Source of the DNA: Vespula vulgaris | Lineage: Eukaryota; Arthropoda; Insecta; Hymenoptera; Vespidae | DNA length: 64,000 nucleotides | Assembly (NCBI RefSeq): GCF_905475345.1 | Contig: NC_066602.1 | Coordinates: 124,001-188,000 of the forward strand | Reading direction: 5' to 3' | The notes under the pieces: model-generated | What the model was told of the DNA's origin: nothing | What the model saw: the letters and a program-made list of their open reading frames with translations, nothing else | The model's database searches: none | Part shown: positions 20,276-32,690 of the stretch, one piece after another | Position numbering within the stretch: position 1 is the first letter of the stretch | Layout: each line of letters begins with the position of its first letter | Translations under genes and position numbers: made by a program

Positions 20276-22850
20276 CTTTCTTTCTTTTCTCCTCTTTTCG
20301 CCCCCTTTTTCTTGAAAATTTATAATTAGAAATTAACTATAGGAATTTGGATAATCGGACATTGATATTTTTCCTCTTTTTATCGTTAAATTACTTATCA
20401 ATAAGTACTAACTTCCAGCAAGAAATTTTGCTTGAAAATTTGTTTCGTAATATTCCCTTCTATTCTCTTTCTATCATTTAAGTTAACGGACGTCTCTCTT
20501 TCTTTATTACACAGTGAGAAAGAATATGGATTCAGAGAAAATCATTCGTTATGTTTATTTTCGTTTTTTTCTTTTTGCCTATTTCATTTGGGTTCGCTTC
20601 ACGCAAGTGAATCAATACTTCGTATTCCGCGTTCGAAAGAGCCGAAAGTTCCGCGAATGGGTATAAGTGGAGGGAAACGAATATGTTCACCAATTCCTTT
20701 GAATTCGACGTACTATAATTTCTTCCTGTAAACTACCAAATGAAAGAATCCACATTGCATGACTGCATATTATAAAAACGCTTCTGCTTCGTTTTATTGA
20801 TCTCTCCCTACCAAGGGTTAATATTAAATAAAAAGAAATTAATTTAGTTGTTGACTCTTTCTCATCATAAAAATATCTCGTGAACTTTAGTGTACCCGTT
20901 TTGAATCCCGCCTGCCAAACGTCGACGAAAAATGTAGTTTAGGTAAACAATATTCTTTTGCCGATTTCTTGTTGCTATAACAAAAATTGTATAATAAGTG
21001 ATCAGCGTGAGAAGTATCCCATTGTTCTCTAAAATGTCCAGTTCTTTGTTCTTGTTCATCGGCAGGGACATGATACTTTATGTTACAGGATGAACTTAAA
21101 AAAGGGATAAAGAAAAATACATCCATATATCTTATGCATGGAGTGCACACATTGAATTACAAGTTATCTGTCGGTGATATTGTATTATCTAAGTTATCAA
21201 CGTCTTTGAAAACTTCCTGGTGCTTCTAGGGAATACTATAAAACAATGTGCTGGAATTATTACAAAGGCATTTCCTTTTGAAGCATCTTCCTTGTCTATA
21301 AAATAACCATAATACCTTGTTTTATACCGAGTTCGTCGGGTGGTCGATATTATCCTGAAAGAGAAAAAAGAAGACAAAAGATATAATGGTCATAACGACC
21401 TATCTTCTCCAGATCAATATAGTACTGTTTTATTCAGTTACCTTCCAATGGTGGTACGAGGCTAGGGAATATATCCCTTCAAAGGATCCAAGTGTAGGCT
21501 GGTTCGGTAATACGATATTATCGATTGTGTACTGAAAGGTCGGTCAAAGGGACGTCGGACTGTGTAAGCTGATCGTAGATCAAAGTTGAATTTATACTCT
21601 AACGAGGGAATATTCCTTGGTAGAAAAGATTTAATCACAGAATCTTTTTGGAGTCCATCTTTTTCCTCTCTCCAAAGGATTCAACGCAGTTGAGAAAGAA
21701 AACTAAGGATCAAATAATTTCGTTGACCGTGTTCTTGAATATCGAACTAATGTTAATTTGGATTGCATTTAGTATTAAAAATTATATATGTATCTTAATG
21801 TGTATTGCAATACGGTGAGTGAGATTAATAACGATAAGGAAAGGAGAGGTGTGTTAATCGATCTTGAAGAAGAAGAGGAAGAAAGAAGAGATACGGAGGA
21901 TGAAGAAGAGCAAAGTAAGGCTGAAGATTATGAAACCATAATCGTTTAGGATTCATTCGACGATAGATATTATCCCGACGATGATCATTCTACAAACAAA
22001 TTTAATTCTAATCAAAACGATGTTGGTCTCTAACTTATCATTGATTTTACAAATCTCGACTTGATTTTTAACACGGTGTATCCTAAGAACGAAGTTAAAT
22101 TAATTATCGAGAACTATCGGGAATAATAATGATAATATGAAAATAACTGTAATAAATATCGAGGATAGAAAGGAAGTTATGAAGGTTTAATAATGGACTG
22201 AAGAATGAGCTCGGAAAAAGTCGATTTGAAACTAATGTAGGTTTAACTTTCAAAATGATTAAATCTTTAAAGACGACCAAAGGATTTACCGATTTTCCAT
22301 ATGACGATGAATACTTTGAAATCGCACGAGAAGTGATAATTCCATGCTTTCGTCACCTTTTCATACTGATTTCATCAAATTAAATTAAGTAATCATTCAA
22401 TTAAATAAATAATAGAAGAAATATTCAATTAATTGTCTAAATTATATGTCATAATATTCACATTGTGTACCTAAAAATTATTCATAATATTTAATTTACG
22501 TTTTAAAGTAACGTAATTTCAACTAATTATTTGCTGCATATCGCGAAATCTCTTGTCAGCACGTTCTGATAGGGATTTAATGAAAATGGATGTGCTTATT
22601 ACGAGTTTCCCTACGTATCGTCATCCATCTTCGTATTATACGATACGTTCTTATTTCCCTCCATCTGTGAGTGCTTTTGGCTTCGTGGGTCAGTTCGTGT
22701 GCACAGGAATTAGTGTGCAGTCCTGTGTGGATGGGAGCGTACATCTCCTATTTGATGTTGAAAACATGAAAAGTATTTTTTCATTTGTTCTCCCCTTATC
22801 AACCCATACGGACAATTGGCTAATATGATTAGCTGTATAACTCAATTATC
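20275..22850 (+). repeat. S block 7, forward, long type with acidic region
   Basis: Hydrophobic frame 20432-20731 (99 codons, longest of its type), antisense frames 20865-21071 and 20887-21150 over the TADEL/FTRYFYY part, GIVLSK-type 21150-21250, WYEARE-type ~21440-21600, acidic region 21790-22130 interrupted by a TAG, NGLGRS-like 22200-22380, distal frame 22553-22828. Direct counterpart: S12; inverted: S3. Confidence 0.8.
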
Positions 22851-23200
22851 TGTTTAAATCCATCATTTCATTACCTTCTATCGAACTCAGTGCATTAGTC
22901 TGGGTTATTGGTTTTTATACACCCAGTCCTATAAGACATAATTATTAACAGAGTGAGATGAAACTATTTTCGCTACTCCTTCAGAAGTTCATTGCATTTT
23001 GTTCAAAATTATTTGTCGAACTCGTCTATAGGTAGTATCATAGTGTTAGCAAACACGTAATAACATCATGGAATAGCCAAGAGCTGTGCAACATTTGGTC
23101 GTATATACGACTATACGATGAAGTCGTATAAATGTCTAAGCAAAAATATCCTAAATGCGATAACTCTTCATAATTTCAAAAATTTGATAATTTTTTTAAT
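22850..23200. other. U spacer, inverted copy
   Basis: The reverse complement of parts of 4950-5540, lacking ~200 bases found there. It holds degenerate CGTATA-rich dyads (TCGTATATACGACTATACGA). No gene seen. Confidence 0.6.
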
Positions 23201-24560
23201 TCTCCAATCGGATGTAAATTTTTAGGAAAATGTAGACGTTCCTTCCTAAGAACTAAATCAGTGACGTGGTACATAGCTCTGTAGAAGAACTAACAGGACA
23301 ATAGAGTTGTGGATCCAAGTAGATAACTAAATTATACAGGTAATCTTGTTATCCAAATGCTTACTTAAAGAAAAGAAGGAGGTTTAAAAGCGAAATGCCT
23401 TGCTTTTAGATGCAGGATATTGATTTATAGACCTCCACGAAGCATTAAAAAAGTTTTGGAGGACGTTGATAATATAATACAATCGATCGATAACATGTTA
23501 CTCGATGTTTGTTCTTCACACATGAGATATATGGATGTGTATTTCCTTTTCCTTTTCTTGAATTCCTCCTGTAAGATGAAGCATCATGTCACTGCCGATG
23601 AACTGTAACAAAAACTGAAACTTTTTAAGAACAATGGGATTCTTCTCATGCTGATCATCTCGTTCATTTTGCAATTTTTATTATGGCATCAAGTTATCGG
23701 AAAAAAAATTTTTTATTGCATAGACAACATTTTCCGCCGACGTTTGATAAATTAAAAATGTGTATAATAAAGTTCACAAGATATTTTTATTACGAGAGTG
23801 TATCAAGAAATAAATTAATTTCTTTTTATTCAATATTAATACTTGGGACGGAACGATCAATAAACATTACGTAGAAGCGTTTATTTCCGTATGTATTTGT
23901 GCAATATGGATTATTTCATACTGTAGTGAAATAGATACAGTAGTAATATGTCTAATGAAAGCAGATTTTGCGAGAAACTCGTTTCCCCTCACTCATATCC
24001 ACTTCGGCCTTTTCGGTTCGTTCGACCGTGTAATGAGAAATTTGGATTTACCTGCATAAATCGTATTCAAATGCGTAAAACGTGAAGTAGAAATGCGAAA
24101 TACTTAAAGTAGCAGAAGATGATATTACGAAAAAACAAATAAATATGACGAATGAATTTCTCGGAATCCATTTCTTTGCAACTGGGAAATAAAGAAAGAG
24201 GGATGCTTGTTAACTTAACTTACAGAAAAGGAATAGAGTCTAATATTACGAAAAAAGATGTCAAACAATATTCTTTGCCCGAAATTAATTCTTATTCATA
24301 TATAGTTTTAGCGACAAGAACGGGAAGAAAATTATTTTCCAATTTTTAAAAATCTTTAGTTGATTTTTAATTTCAATTTGTAAATTGCAATAGGGAAAGA
24401 GAAGAAGAGAAAGAAGAGCATAGTAGAGAAAGGATGATGATACATCCGATTAATACAGATCAATAGAGAATTCTATTTCCTCGCACCTTACGACCTTACC
24501 AGATCTTTCGATCGTGTAATAGGAAATACTGATTATTCTACGTGAAACGTAAAAACTCTT
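23200..24560 (-). repeat. S block 8, reverse, internally deleted
   Basis: End signature 23210-23290, then a jump near 23365 to the GIVLSK-side segment; about 0.95 kb present in S13 (39.15-40.1 kb) is absent. The plus frames 23420-23608 (MIYRPPRS start in sister copy) and 23683-23874 (FTRYFYYESVS) follow, then the hydrophobic end 24000-24250. Inverted partner of S2. Confidence 0.75.
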
Positions 24561-24815
24561 TGCATGTGTCGCCCTTTCGGACGCTTTTTAATTTCCCTAA
24601 GCGACGTGCAGGAGACGAATTTCACATGTCAGAGAACGGCGATAAAACTGTAGATCATCCCTTCGGTAGTTGTATGACTAGTTATACGCGAGCGGGTGTA
24701 GTGCAATGAATATTCCCTATGTGTATGCATCCTACACCTCAAACGGTTGTTTTACAAGTAGTTCAAGTGGCGGGAACAATTTCTTCATTCTCACTAGTCT
24801 TTCGTTTGTGTTATC
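24560..24815 (-). other. Degenerate E-side spacer
   Basis: Mirror of 2360-2620. It carries the GCGAGCGGGTGTAGTGCAAT stretch (~24690) also seen inverted at ~2460-2480 and, altered, at ~41425. No open E frame. Confidence 0.5.
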
Positions 24816-25440
24816 AATATAAGGTAAATTTTCAGTAGTCATTAATATATTATTCATTATAAAATTTCAATTATACACTATGAAATGAAACCGATTTTCC
24901 AGATCAATATCATCTTAATAATTATTTGTTGCTTCTCAGAGATGGTACTTTATATCACTTAAAAGAGCGTAACCCGATTTATCCTTGATAACTACACAAT
25001 TTAGATGAACAGTTGAATATCTCTCGTAAGTCTCAACTAACCTACGAATATTGGCTTATTTTAGAGATATACAAAACTAATTAAAGGCGTAGGCAGTTCC
25101 AATACCCAGGAAGTATTGCAAAGGACCTGAATCGACCGATATCCGGATTGTAATTACTTCCAAAGAAGATACGAGAATTTTAACTACGCTCAACTTGATA
25201 CTTAAATATGAGACATCCAAAGAGAAACATATTTACCTAGTCTTCCTGTTCTTCTGTACATCCGATAACAAGTCATACATGGATAATACAAACGTCAGAC
25301 CATCAACCAGATCAAGGTATGAAAACATGCTCCTTTTTAGTCTTATATTTAAACGGTAAATCGATCAATGATGTATTGATGATATGATAAGATATTTTAG
25401 AGAGTAGATATAAATTTTTTATTCTATATTGTAATGTGGA
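24815..25440 (+). pseudogene. G block f, 3'-truncated
   Basis: Signal exon ~24880 (frame broken), intron candidate 25031-25069 with GTAAGT donor, CTAAC branch-like motif and TTTTAG acceptor, exon-2-like 25070-25200, MRHPKRN-like segment ~25205-25320. Truncated near 25440 by the same join to the S/G linker as in block a. Confidence 0.6.
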
Positions 25441-27395
25441 GTATAGAATACATTTTTGGTGAATTTGAATTGGTCGTAGTATATCGAATTAGTAAAGAAC
25501 ATTTTTTTATAAATTCAAGTACATAGCAATATATACTCCTTAAATACTAATTATATGGAAGTTTATTTCGGTTAACTGTAATACTAAATTTGTGTACACA
25601 TCCCTCGTTTGCTTAATATGTAGCTCAGCTTCATATATATCATTTTACACAGCAGTATGCGATTAACATTAAATTCTTATTACTGCATTATTGCGCAATA
25701 ATAAAACATAAGAATTCAGAGAAAATCTTTTCTCATATTTATTTTATTTTCGTAATATCAATTTTTTTCTTTTACATATTTCATTCGATGGTCAGTACAT
25801 ATTACCTATTAAACGGTCGACAGAACCGAATAGACCAAAAAGTATATGACTTCAGGAAAAACGAATTTCTCGATCAATCTCTTCTTATACGATGAGTTAT
25901 TATTTTTTCGTTACTAACTTATGAAATAACCCAAATATAATGATCCACATTGCGTAACTACATATTACAACACACGTTTCTGCTTTCTATTTATTGATTG
26001 CTTTGTACCAAAGTTTAATATTGAATGAAAAGGGAGTAATTTTTTTTTTGATAATTTCTTATGATACATATATCTTATGGGCGTTAATATGCACATTACT
26101 GATACGCTCCTAAGATTATATCATGGGCAAATTGATCAGTATAAGTAATTAATCGTGCTTTAACATTTTCAGGTTTTTGTAGCAATCTATCGGCGGTGAT
26201 GACGCTCTAAATTGTAGTTCGAATTTAAGAAAAGGACAGAAAGAAAAACACGTATGCTTATATCTTATGCGCGGACAATGAATTATATTGTATCGATCGG
26301 CGGAATTGTATTATCTAAGATTATCATCGATTTTTAAATCATTTCTAGTACTTCTCCGTTGTACTATAAGTAATCGATTTCTTTTCAAGCACCGTTCTCG
26401 TCTCCATGTGATCTCATAATGTGTTCATTATTTGCTTGAGAATACCTAGGAAGAGGAAAAAGAAGGGAAAAAATTCGTACTTGACGACGACTTTTCAACG
26501 CAGTTTGAAAAGACCAATGGGGAGCAGTTTTGTAAAGATTGTAACGCTGGTAAGCTGTAATCGGATTTTATCAAAGAATCCAAACGTAAACGGGTTTATA
26601 TGGAGGATATATGCGATTGTGCTCAGAAACGTTTGTTAAAGGACTGTGCGACGTTCCAAGCGGTATATGCATCAAAGGGGAATTGAAGTGAATCTGAGGG
26701 AGACTTATCATACTTTTAATTTCCCATAAAGGGACGATCAAGAGATAAACCGTTTTTGGAAGTAATAACGTTAGCAGGGGAATAATTTTTCATTATACAT
26801 GAAATAGAAAGTCTACGTTCACGTTATCGTTATTCCATCGATTTAAATCAAGTAACCATTCGATACAATTAAAAAAGAAGTGTTGAATTCTACATCTCAA
26901 ATTGTTTGTCATAATATGCACGACACGTACTTAAAAAATATTTGTAATATTTAATGCGCGTTTTACATAAATATTGAAATTTGAAGGAAGTAATTGCTGC
27001 GTAGCGCGAATCAGCCTGTTGATACATTTAGATAGGGTTTTAATGGAAGTGGATGTACGTAATACATTCTCCCATACTTACCGTCAAGTGGCTTCGTTTT
27101 AAACCTCTCGTTATTATCTCTCTCCATCTGCGGGTGCTTTATTGTGCGCTTACCTCTGCCAGTTCAAGAAAGACGGGGTTGCGTGAGCGGTCTTGTGGAC
27201 GTGTATACGTAATACTCCTGTCTTGTTTAGATTAGAGAGAAAGTATTTTTTCATTTGGTTTCTTCTCATCAAACCAAACAGACCTTTGAAGGATATCATT
27301 AACTGTATAATTCAATCGTCTATTTAATAACTATTATCATCATCACAAGGTAACACAGTTACGTATTTTCCAAAGCAATGGACTATTTTCTTAGG
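25440..27395 (+). repeat. S/G linker plus S block 9, forward, short type
   Basis: Linker 25440-25690 with the 16-base palindrome at 25687, hydrophobic segment 25700-25880, antisense FTRYFYY ~25900-26090, TADEL ~26190, GIVLSK-type ~26270-26370, Glu/Lys frame 26421-26639 (RKRKKKGKNSYLTTTFQRS), distal segment 26990-27240 (open frame 27053-27235), end signature cut at ~27395 where inverted T copy 2 begins. Mirror of 1.0-1.75 kb, but more complete. Confidence 0.75.
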
Positions 27396-28430
27396 AACTT
27401 GAACTACCGCACGTAAGCGCGCACATGTATGGAGACAGGTAATTATTAATAGATTAATACGATAATGCTGGACGATATGTACGAGGAAATGTATTACGTC
27501 CGTGGAGATCATTAAATCCCCATCAATACTAGTTAACAAAGTGATATGTAGACATAGAGGATCATATATTTTTGTCAAATATCAAAATTTCGTCCTTTAT
27601 AATGCTTTACGATGTCTGTGATAAATGTTGAAGCTATTTTCTTCCAACACTATCATTCATCTCATTATGTATGAGATCTCTTCGTTTTCTCGTTGGATGA
27701 CATCACTATCACTGCTATCTCCCCGATTAATATTTATTTCTTCTAACGTATCCGTATAAATGTGTATACCTGTAATTCCCCTTCGGCATTACATATGACT
27801 CGAAACTCTTGTTTGTAAATTTTGCCATGCTCAACGAAAAAGAAATAAGTAAGTAAACGGTATGGTAGTCTCAAATTGTAGATTAGGAAATAACGAAGCG
27901 ATATATACAAAATGAATATTACTATTCTGATTTCCTGAATTATTAGTCGAGGGATCTATCTGTACTTCTGTTTCAATCTGTTTCAATACCAAGTGAGTTC
28001 AGCTTTGAAAATCTCTTAATCCCAGTTTTATCAATACTTGTTTACTTCATCAAATGTCAGCATATTTAACGAGGTCTACTCGCATACCATTGCAAACAAG
28101 TCCATCTTATCTGAGAATGTAAAACTGTCAAACTTATCTGGAAAAACTGACTGATATTCATTCTAGGAATTAGATTTCTTTTGCTACTTCAATAGAAAAA
28201 TCCAGAGAGACCTGCATGTCTTGCAAAAAAATATGGCGATGCAATCACTCGATCTTCTCAAATAACTCACAAACTCTGTAGTTCTTTCGGAGGGGAAATA
28301 CGTGAAAGAGAAGAAGATAATATTGGCAAACGAAAAAATATGACGAAAGATTTTCTTTGAGTACATGTTTTTTATTATTTCTTTGAATACATATTTTTAT
28401 CATATAATATTATTGTAAAATAACGGAAAT
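27395..28430 (-). repeat. T block, copy 2, reverse
   Basis: Inverted copy of 15.66-16.75 kb. The minus frame 28184-28366 is the 60-codon hydrophobic frame (two differences from 15693-15875). The minus frame 27324-27578 is the distal frame with a changed C-terminal part, caused by the junction at ~27395. Confidence 0.75.
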
Positions 28431-28985
28431 GAATTCTTCGATAACTTAAGATATATATTTGTTTACAAAAAAGAGGGTAATATTTGGAGAAAATGTTTCC
28501 AAGGAATCTGAAAGTTGATACAACTTTCGACGAAAAAATTTTTTTTCATCGGAAGATTTTACAAAAAGAATTACATAGTACGAAAATTGTAATATCATTA
28601 ATATGATAATATTAGAAAATTGTTTTTAAGTATAACTTGGAATAAGAAAAAAAAGAAACATTACGAATTTCGTATAGGAATTAACGAATCACTTTATTGC
28701 AATCAATTCAATATAATGTTATTAATTACAATAATTGGAATTAATAGAAGAAATTATTTACCGTTCTAGCTAGAGATATAAAATCTAGGAAGCATGGTCC
28801 TCTAATGGGAGGACTCTTTTAATTTGGGGAGTCATCATTCCTTCGGTGATTTTGGAAACAGTAATATGCAAGTGAGAGCCGTACGTAAAATAATCCCTAT
28901 CCATAGACATCATACATCTCAAATGATACCTTTACAAATAATTCAAACGACGCAAACAATTTCATCATTCACACTAGTCATTCGT
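28430..28985. other. V spacer, inverted copy
   Basis: Mirror of 15110-15655. The plus frame 28824-29006 (60 codons) is a degenerate E-side reading. No gene supported. Confidence 0.45.
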
Positions 28986-29800
28986 TTATTCCATCAATAT
29001 TTTTAAAATTTAGCAGTACTCATTACTATAAGATTTATTGTAAAATTTCATTTCTATATTTTGGAATGGAAAATGATTTTCTTGATTTATATTATTTTAA
29101 TTATTATTTTGTCGTGTATCGGAAAAGTTCCTGTAGCATTTAAATGGCATTCCCTGATTTATTTTCGATAATTATACAATTGAAATGAACGAATGACTTA
29201 ATTAAGTCTTAACCATTGTACGAATATTGAGGGATACACGAATTTTAGATACATTATTTTAGAGATACGACATGAATTAAAGGCGGAAGCAATTCCAACA
29301 CCTGAAAATGACAGCAAAGAAGCTGAATTGACCCATATCTGAAATATAATACTTCCAGGGAAAATACAGGTTTTCGCGTACGCTTGGCGTGATAATTAAA
29401 TATTCGATGATCCAAGTGCAACATATTTAAATTTGTTTTTCGTTGATCCTCATCCGGTAATACGTCCTACAAAGAGAGTATAAATGTACGACTATCAAAC
29501 AAATATAATCCGGAAAACGTTTTCCTTTTTAGTCTTACATTTAATGCTAAGCTCATATTGCTGTGTATTCTGACATGTACTATGGATTTGAGGTACATAT
29601 TAAGCGTCGTAGTATGTGTATACAAATGTAATATTGTGGTAAACCGAAGTAAACTTCCATATAATCCGTATTTAAGGAGTATATACCAGTACGTATTTGA
29701 ATTTATAAAAAATGTTCGTTTCTTACTAATTCCATATATCACGATGAATTTAAATTTACAAAAAATTTACTTGAATGTATATTTTCTTTGAAGAATTAAA
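28985..29800 (+). pseudogene. G block g (mirror of d), with 32-aa signal-like ORF
   Basis: ATG 29073 to TAA 29169-29171 encodes a short hydrophobic peptide (MIFLIYIILIIILSCIG, then KVPVAFKWHSLIYFR). This is the G signal exon in a diverged form. The exon-2-like segment is at 29260-29400 and the joined MKTFSF/linker frame is at 29467-29742 (minus reading) and 29558-29791 (plus). The middle of G is deleted, as in block d. Confidence 0.5.
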
Positions 29801-29804
29801 TTTC

Positions 29805-31030
29805 GATGAGAAAATTAGCTACATTCATTTCTGTTTAAAGTTCTTTGACATATACCTACTAAGCGAAATTATAATCCAATTTAGTTTCCAAAAATGAATG
29901 TATGAATCAAATATGTAAAATTGTGAATATTGATTATCAAACTTACCTCTATGGTAAAATTATGTTGCAATACATCGATATGGAGACATTGAAAAGTATA
30001 TCATCTCTCAGTAACAAGAAACGGTGCACTTTCTTTGAATAAATTTTCCAACGACTTTTCGAACCACTCTTCTGACAATCCAATGTGCTATATAATAAGA
30101 GATGAAATTCATATAGAAAATTGGGATAAAGTACATGAGAAGTTACGTACATCCGATCTCTTCGTACCTTGTTTATTAAAATCCAATATTAAGATCGATG
30201 ATTGTTATAATAATGGCGTACCTATGGTGTCACGTTTTCTGCATAAAACAGGTAATTATGTATATTATTCTCCCGCCAATTTTAGAAGATTCTCGTCAAC
30301 GTGGAAGATTTCAAATGAATTCAATTATCAATATAACAACCTCGCCGACTTCATAAAATCTATGTAAAAATCGAATAAATTATTATAAAATATACTTATG
30401 ATACAGATTTTATATTAAACATTACATTTTAGAATAAAAAATTTATATCTTGTCTCTAAAATATCCTGCTATTCCATAAATGCAGCATTGATTGATTTAC
30501 CATTTAAACATATCTTTTCATATCCTAATCTGGTTGAAGGTCGGGTATTTATACTAACCATGTAAGATGTATCATCGGAAGAACAGGAGGTGACAAAGTA
30601 ACTAAAACAGTTTTATTTCGGATGTCGGATGTTTAATTTACACGTTCAGTGTAGTTGAAATGGCATATTTTCCTCGGAAATATTCATATGTCACATATCC
30701 GTCAATTCGGTTTCTTTGCAGTACTTCCGGGCTGCGAGAACGGCACCCGTCTTTATTTCGTTTCGTATTCCTGTAAAATAAATCAAAACTTGTAGATTTG
30801 TTACGACTCACGATAGATATTCAATTGTTCATGTAAATTATATAGATATCAAAGATAAATGGGGTTGCGGCCTTTTAAATAATATAAAGTACCTTTTCTG
30901 AAAAGCAACAAATAATAATGGAGATGGTATTTAACAGGAAAATCAGTTTCGTTTCGATAGTATATAATTGAAATTTTATAATAAATTATGTACTAATGAC
31001 TACTGATAAATTTACCTTATATTGATGACA
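29805..31030 (-). pseudogene. G block h (mirror of c)
   Basis: Near-identical inverted copy of 13005-14230 with the same stops. An antisense plus frame, 30035-30367, is open for 110 codons; its counterpart at 13690-13935 minus is 81 codons. The EEWF, HEFITNLP-remnant, exon-2-like and signal regions occur in that order on minus, with the mini-intron at ~30775-30815. Confidence 0.65.
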
Positions 31031-31330
31031 TAAATAACTGACTAGTGAGAACGAAGAAATTGTTTCCACCGCTTGAACTACTTGTAAAGATACCACTTGA
31101 GATGTATGATGTCTACGGATAAAGATTATTTACCGTACGATACTCCCTTGCACATTACTGTTTCGAAGATCACCGAAGGAATGATACGAAGCTATGTCAC
31201 CGTTCTGTGACTTGCGGTCATCATCCCCTCCACATCGTTTTGGGAGGTTAACCGAGCGACCACGAGGGCGCTCTCTGCAAAGTGTTTTCAAGCTTGATGT
31301 GGATTGATTAATTTTTACTATTATACGGTC
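31030..31330 (+). other. E block, second subtype, mirror
   Basis: Mirror of 12730-12985. The frame that is open for 66 codons there is broken here by small changes (ACTCCCTTGCACATTACTG region). Confidence 0.5.
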
Positions 31331-32690
31331 GAAAGATCCGAGAAAATCTAATTGTATCGAAAGGTTATAAGCTGTGAGGAAATGAAATGCTTTATTGATC
31401 TTTATTAATTAGATGTATCATTATTCTTTTTCTCCTATGTTCCTCTTCCGTTCCTTCTTTTCTCTACCTTTCTGTCCTTTACAATTTAAAATTAGAAGGT
31501 AGCTAAAGAATTTTAAAAATTGATCAATAATTTTGTTCCCGTTCTTGTCGTTAAAAATATGTACCGATAAGAATTAATTTTGAGCAAAAATCGTTGTTTG
31601 ATCATTTTTTTTTGTAATATTACTTCCTGTTCTTCTTCTGTTACTTAAGTTAACGCTCAATTTTTTTTTACACATCTCTCTTTTTTATAACGCCGTAGTA
31701 AAGAAAATCGATTTAGTGACCAATTGTCATATTCTTTTTTTTCGTAATATCATCTTTTTCTCTGTTATGTATTTCATTTGAACACGATTTACACAAGTCG
31801 ATCAAAATTTCCTATTACGCGATCGAACCAATCGAAAAGGCTTCAATGGATATGGATTGGGACTCGACGAACATCTTTCAATTCGACATATTATTATTGT
31901 CCCTTTCTAATCGCCATATGATATAATCCATTTCGAATAACTGCGTATTGCAAAAGCGGCTGCTGCTTCCATTTTATCGATCGCTCCCTACGAATGATTA
32001 ATATTAAATTAAATGAAATTATTTTTGTTGTTAACACTGCCTCATAATAAAAATATCTTATGAACGTTATTATACACATTTTCGACTTCCGTCAGTCAAA
32101 ATCAGACAAACGTGTTTCCCACGCAAAAAATTCTTTTCATACTTCTTTTGGTCGTATTAATAATTATATCATGAGTGAATTCACCGGCATGAGAAGTATT
32201 TGCTTCTTCATTGTGATCGTTAGATATACATTTCGAAGAAACCTTTGTTAAAAACAGATTCTTCATCTATCATGGAATAACAAGCATTCAACTTTCGAAG
32301 TTGTCGCGTGTTATCATCGAAGGCGTTGTGCATTGACATTTTCAGTTTTTTGTTACAGTTCTTCGATAGTGATTTCACGCTTTATATTATAGCTCGCATT
32401 TAAAAATACGAACAAAAAGAAATATACATCTATATATCTTATGCGCGAACAATGAAATACATAATGTCGATTGGCGGTATTCTGTTATCTAAAATTATCA
32501 ACAGCTTCCAAAACATTTTTAATGCTTCTTAGCGATACTACGAATCAACGTGCTGGATTTGAAAGGAAGGCGTTTCCCTTTCAAACGCCGTCCTTGTCTT
32601 TACGTGATCCGCTGTATTGTGTTCTATCCCGTCTTAATTATGTGATCGAGATTAAGCAGAAAGCAATGTAACACGACTGATTTAATTCTT
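31330..32690 (+). repeat. S block 10, forward, distal half deleted
   Basis: Mirror of S5: hydrophobic end ~31600-31830, antisense FTRYFYY 31894-32079, plus frame 32060-32251, TADEL ~32345-32390, GIVLSK-type frame 32471-32671. It carries the same deletion join as S5, so the two share one duplication after that deletion. Confidence 0.8.
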
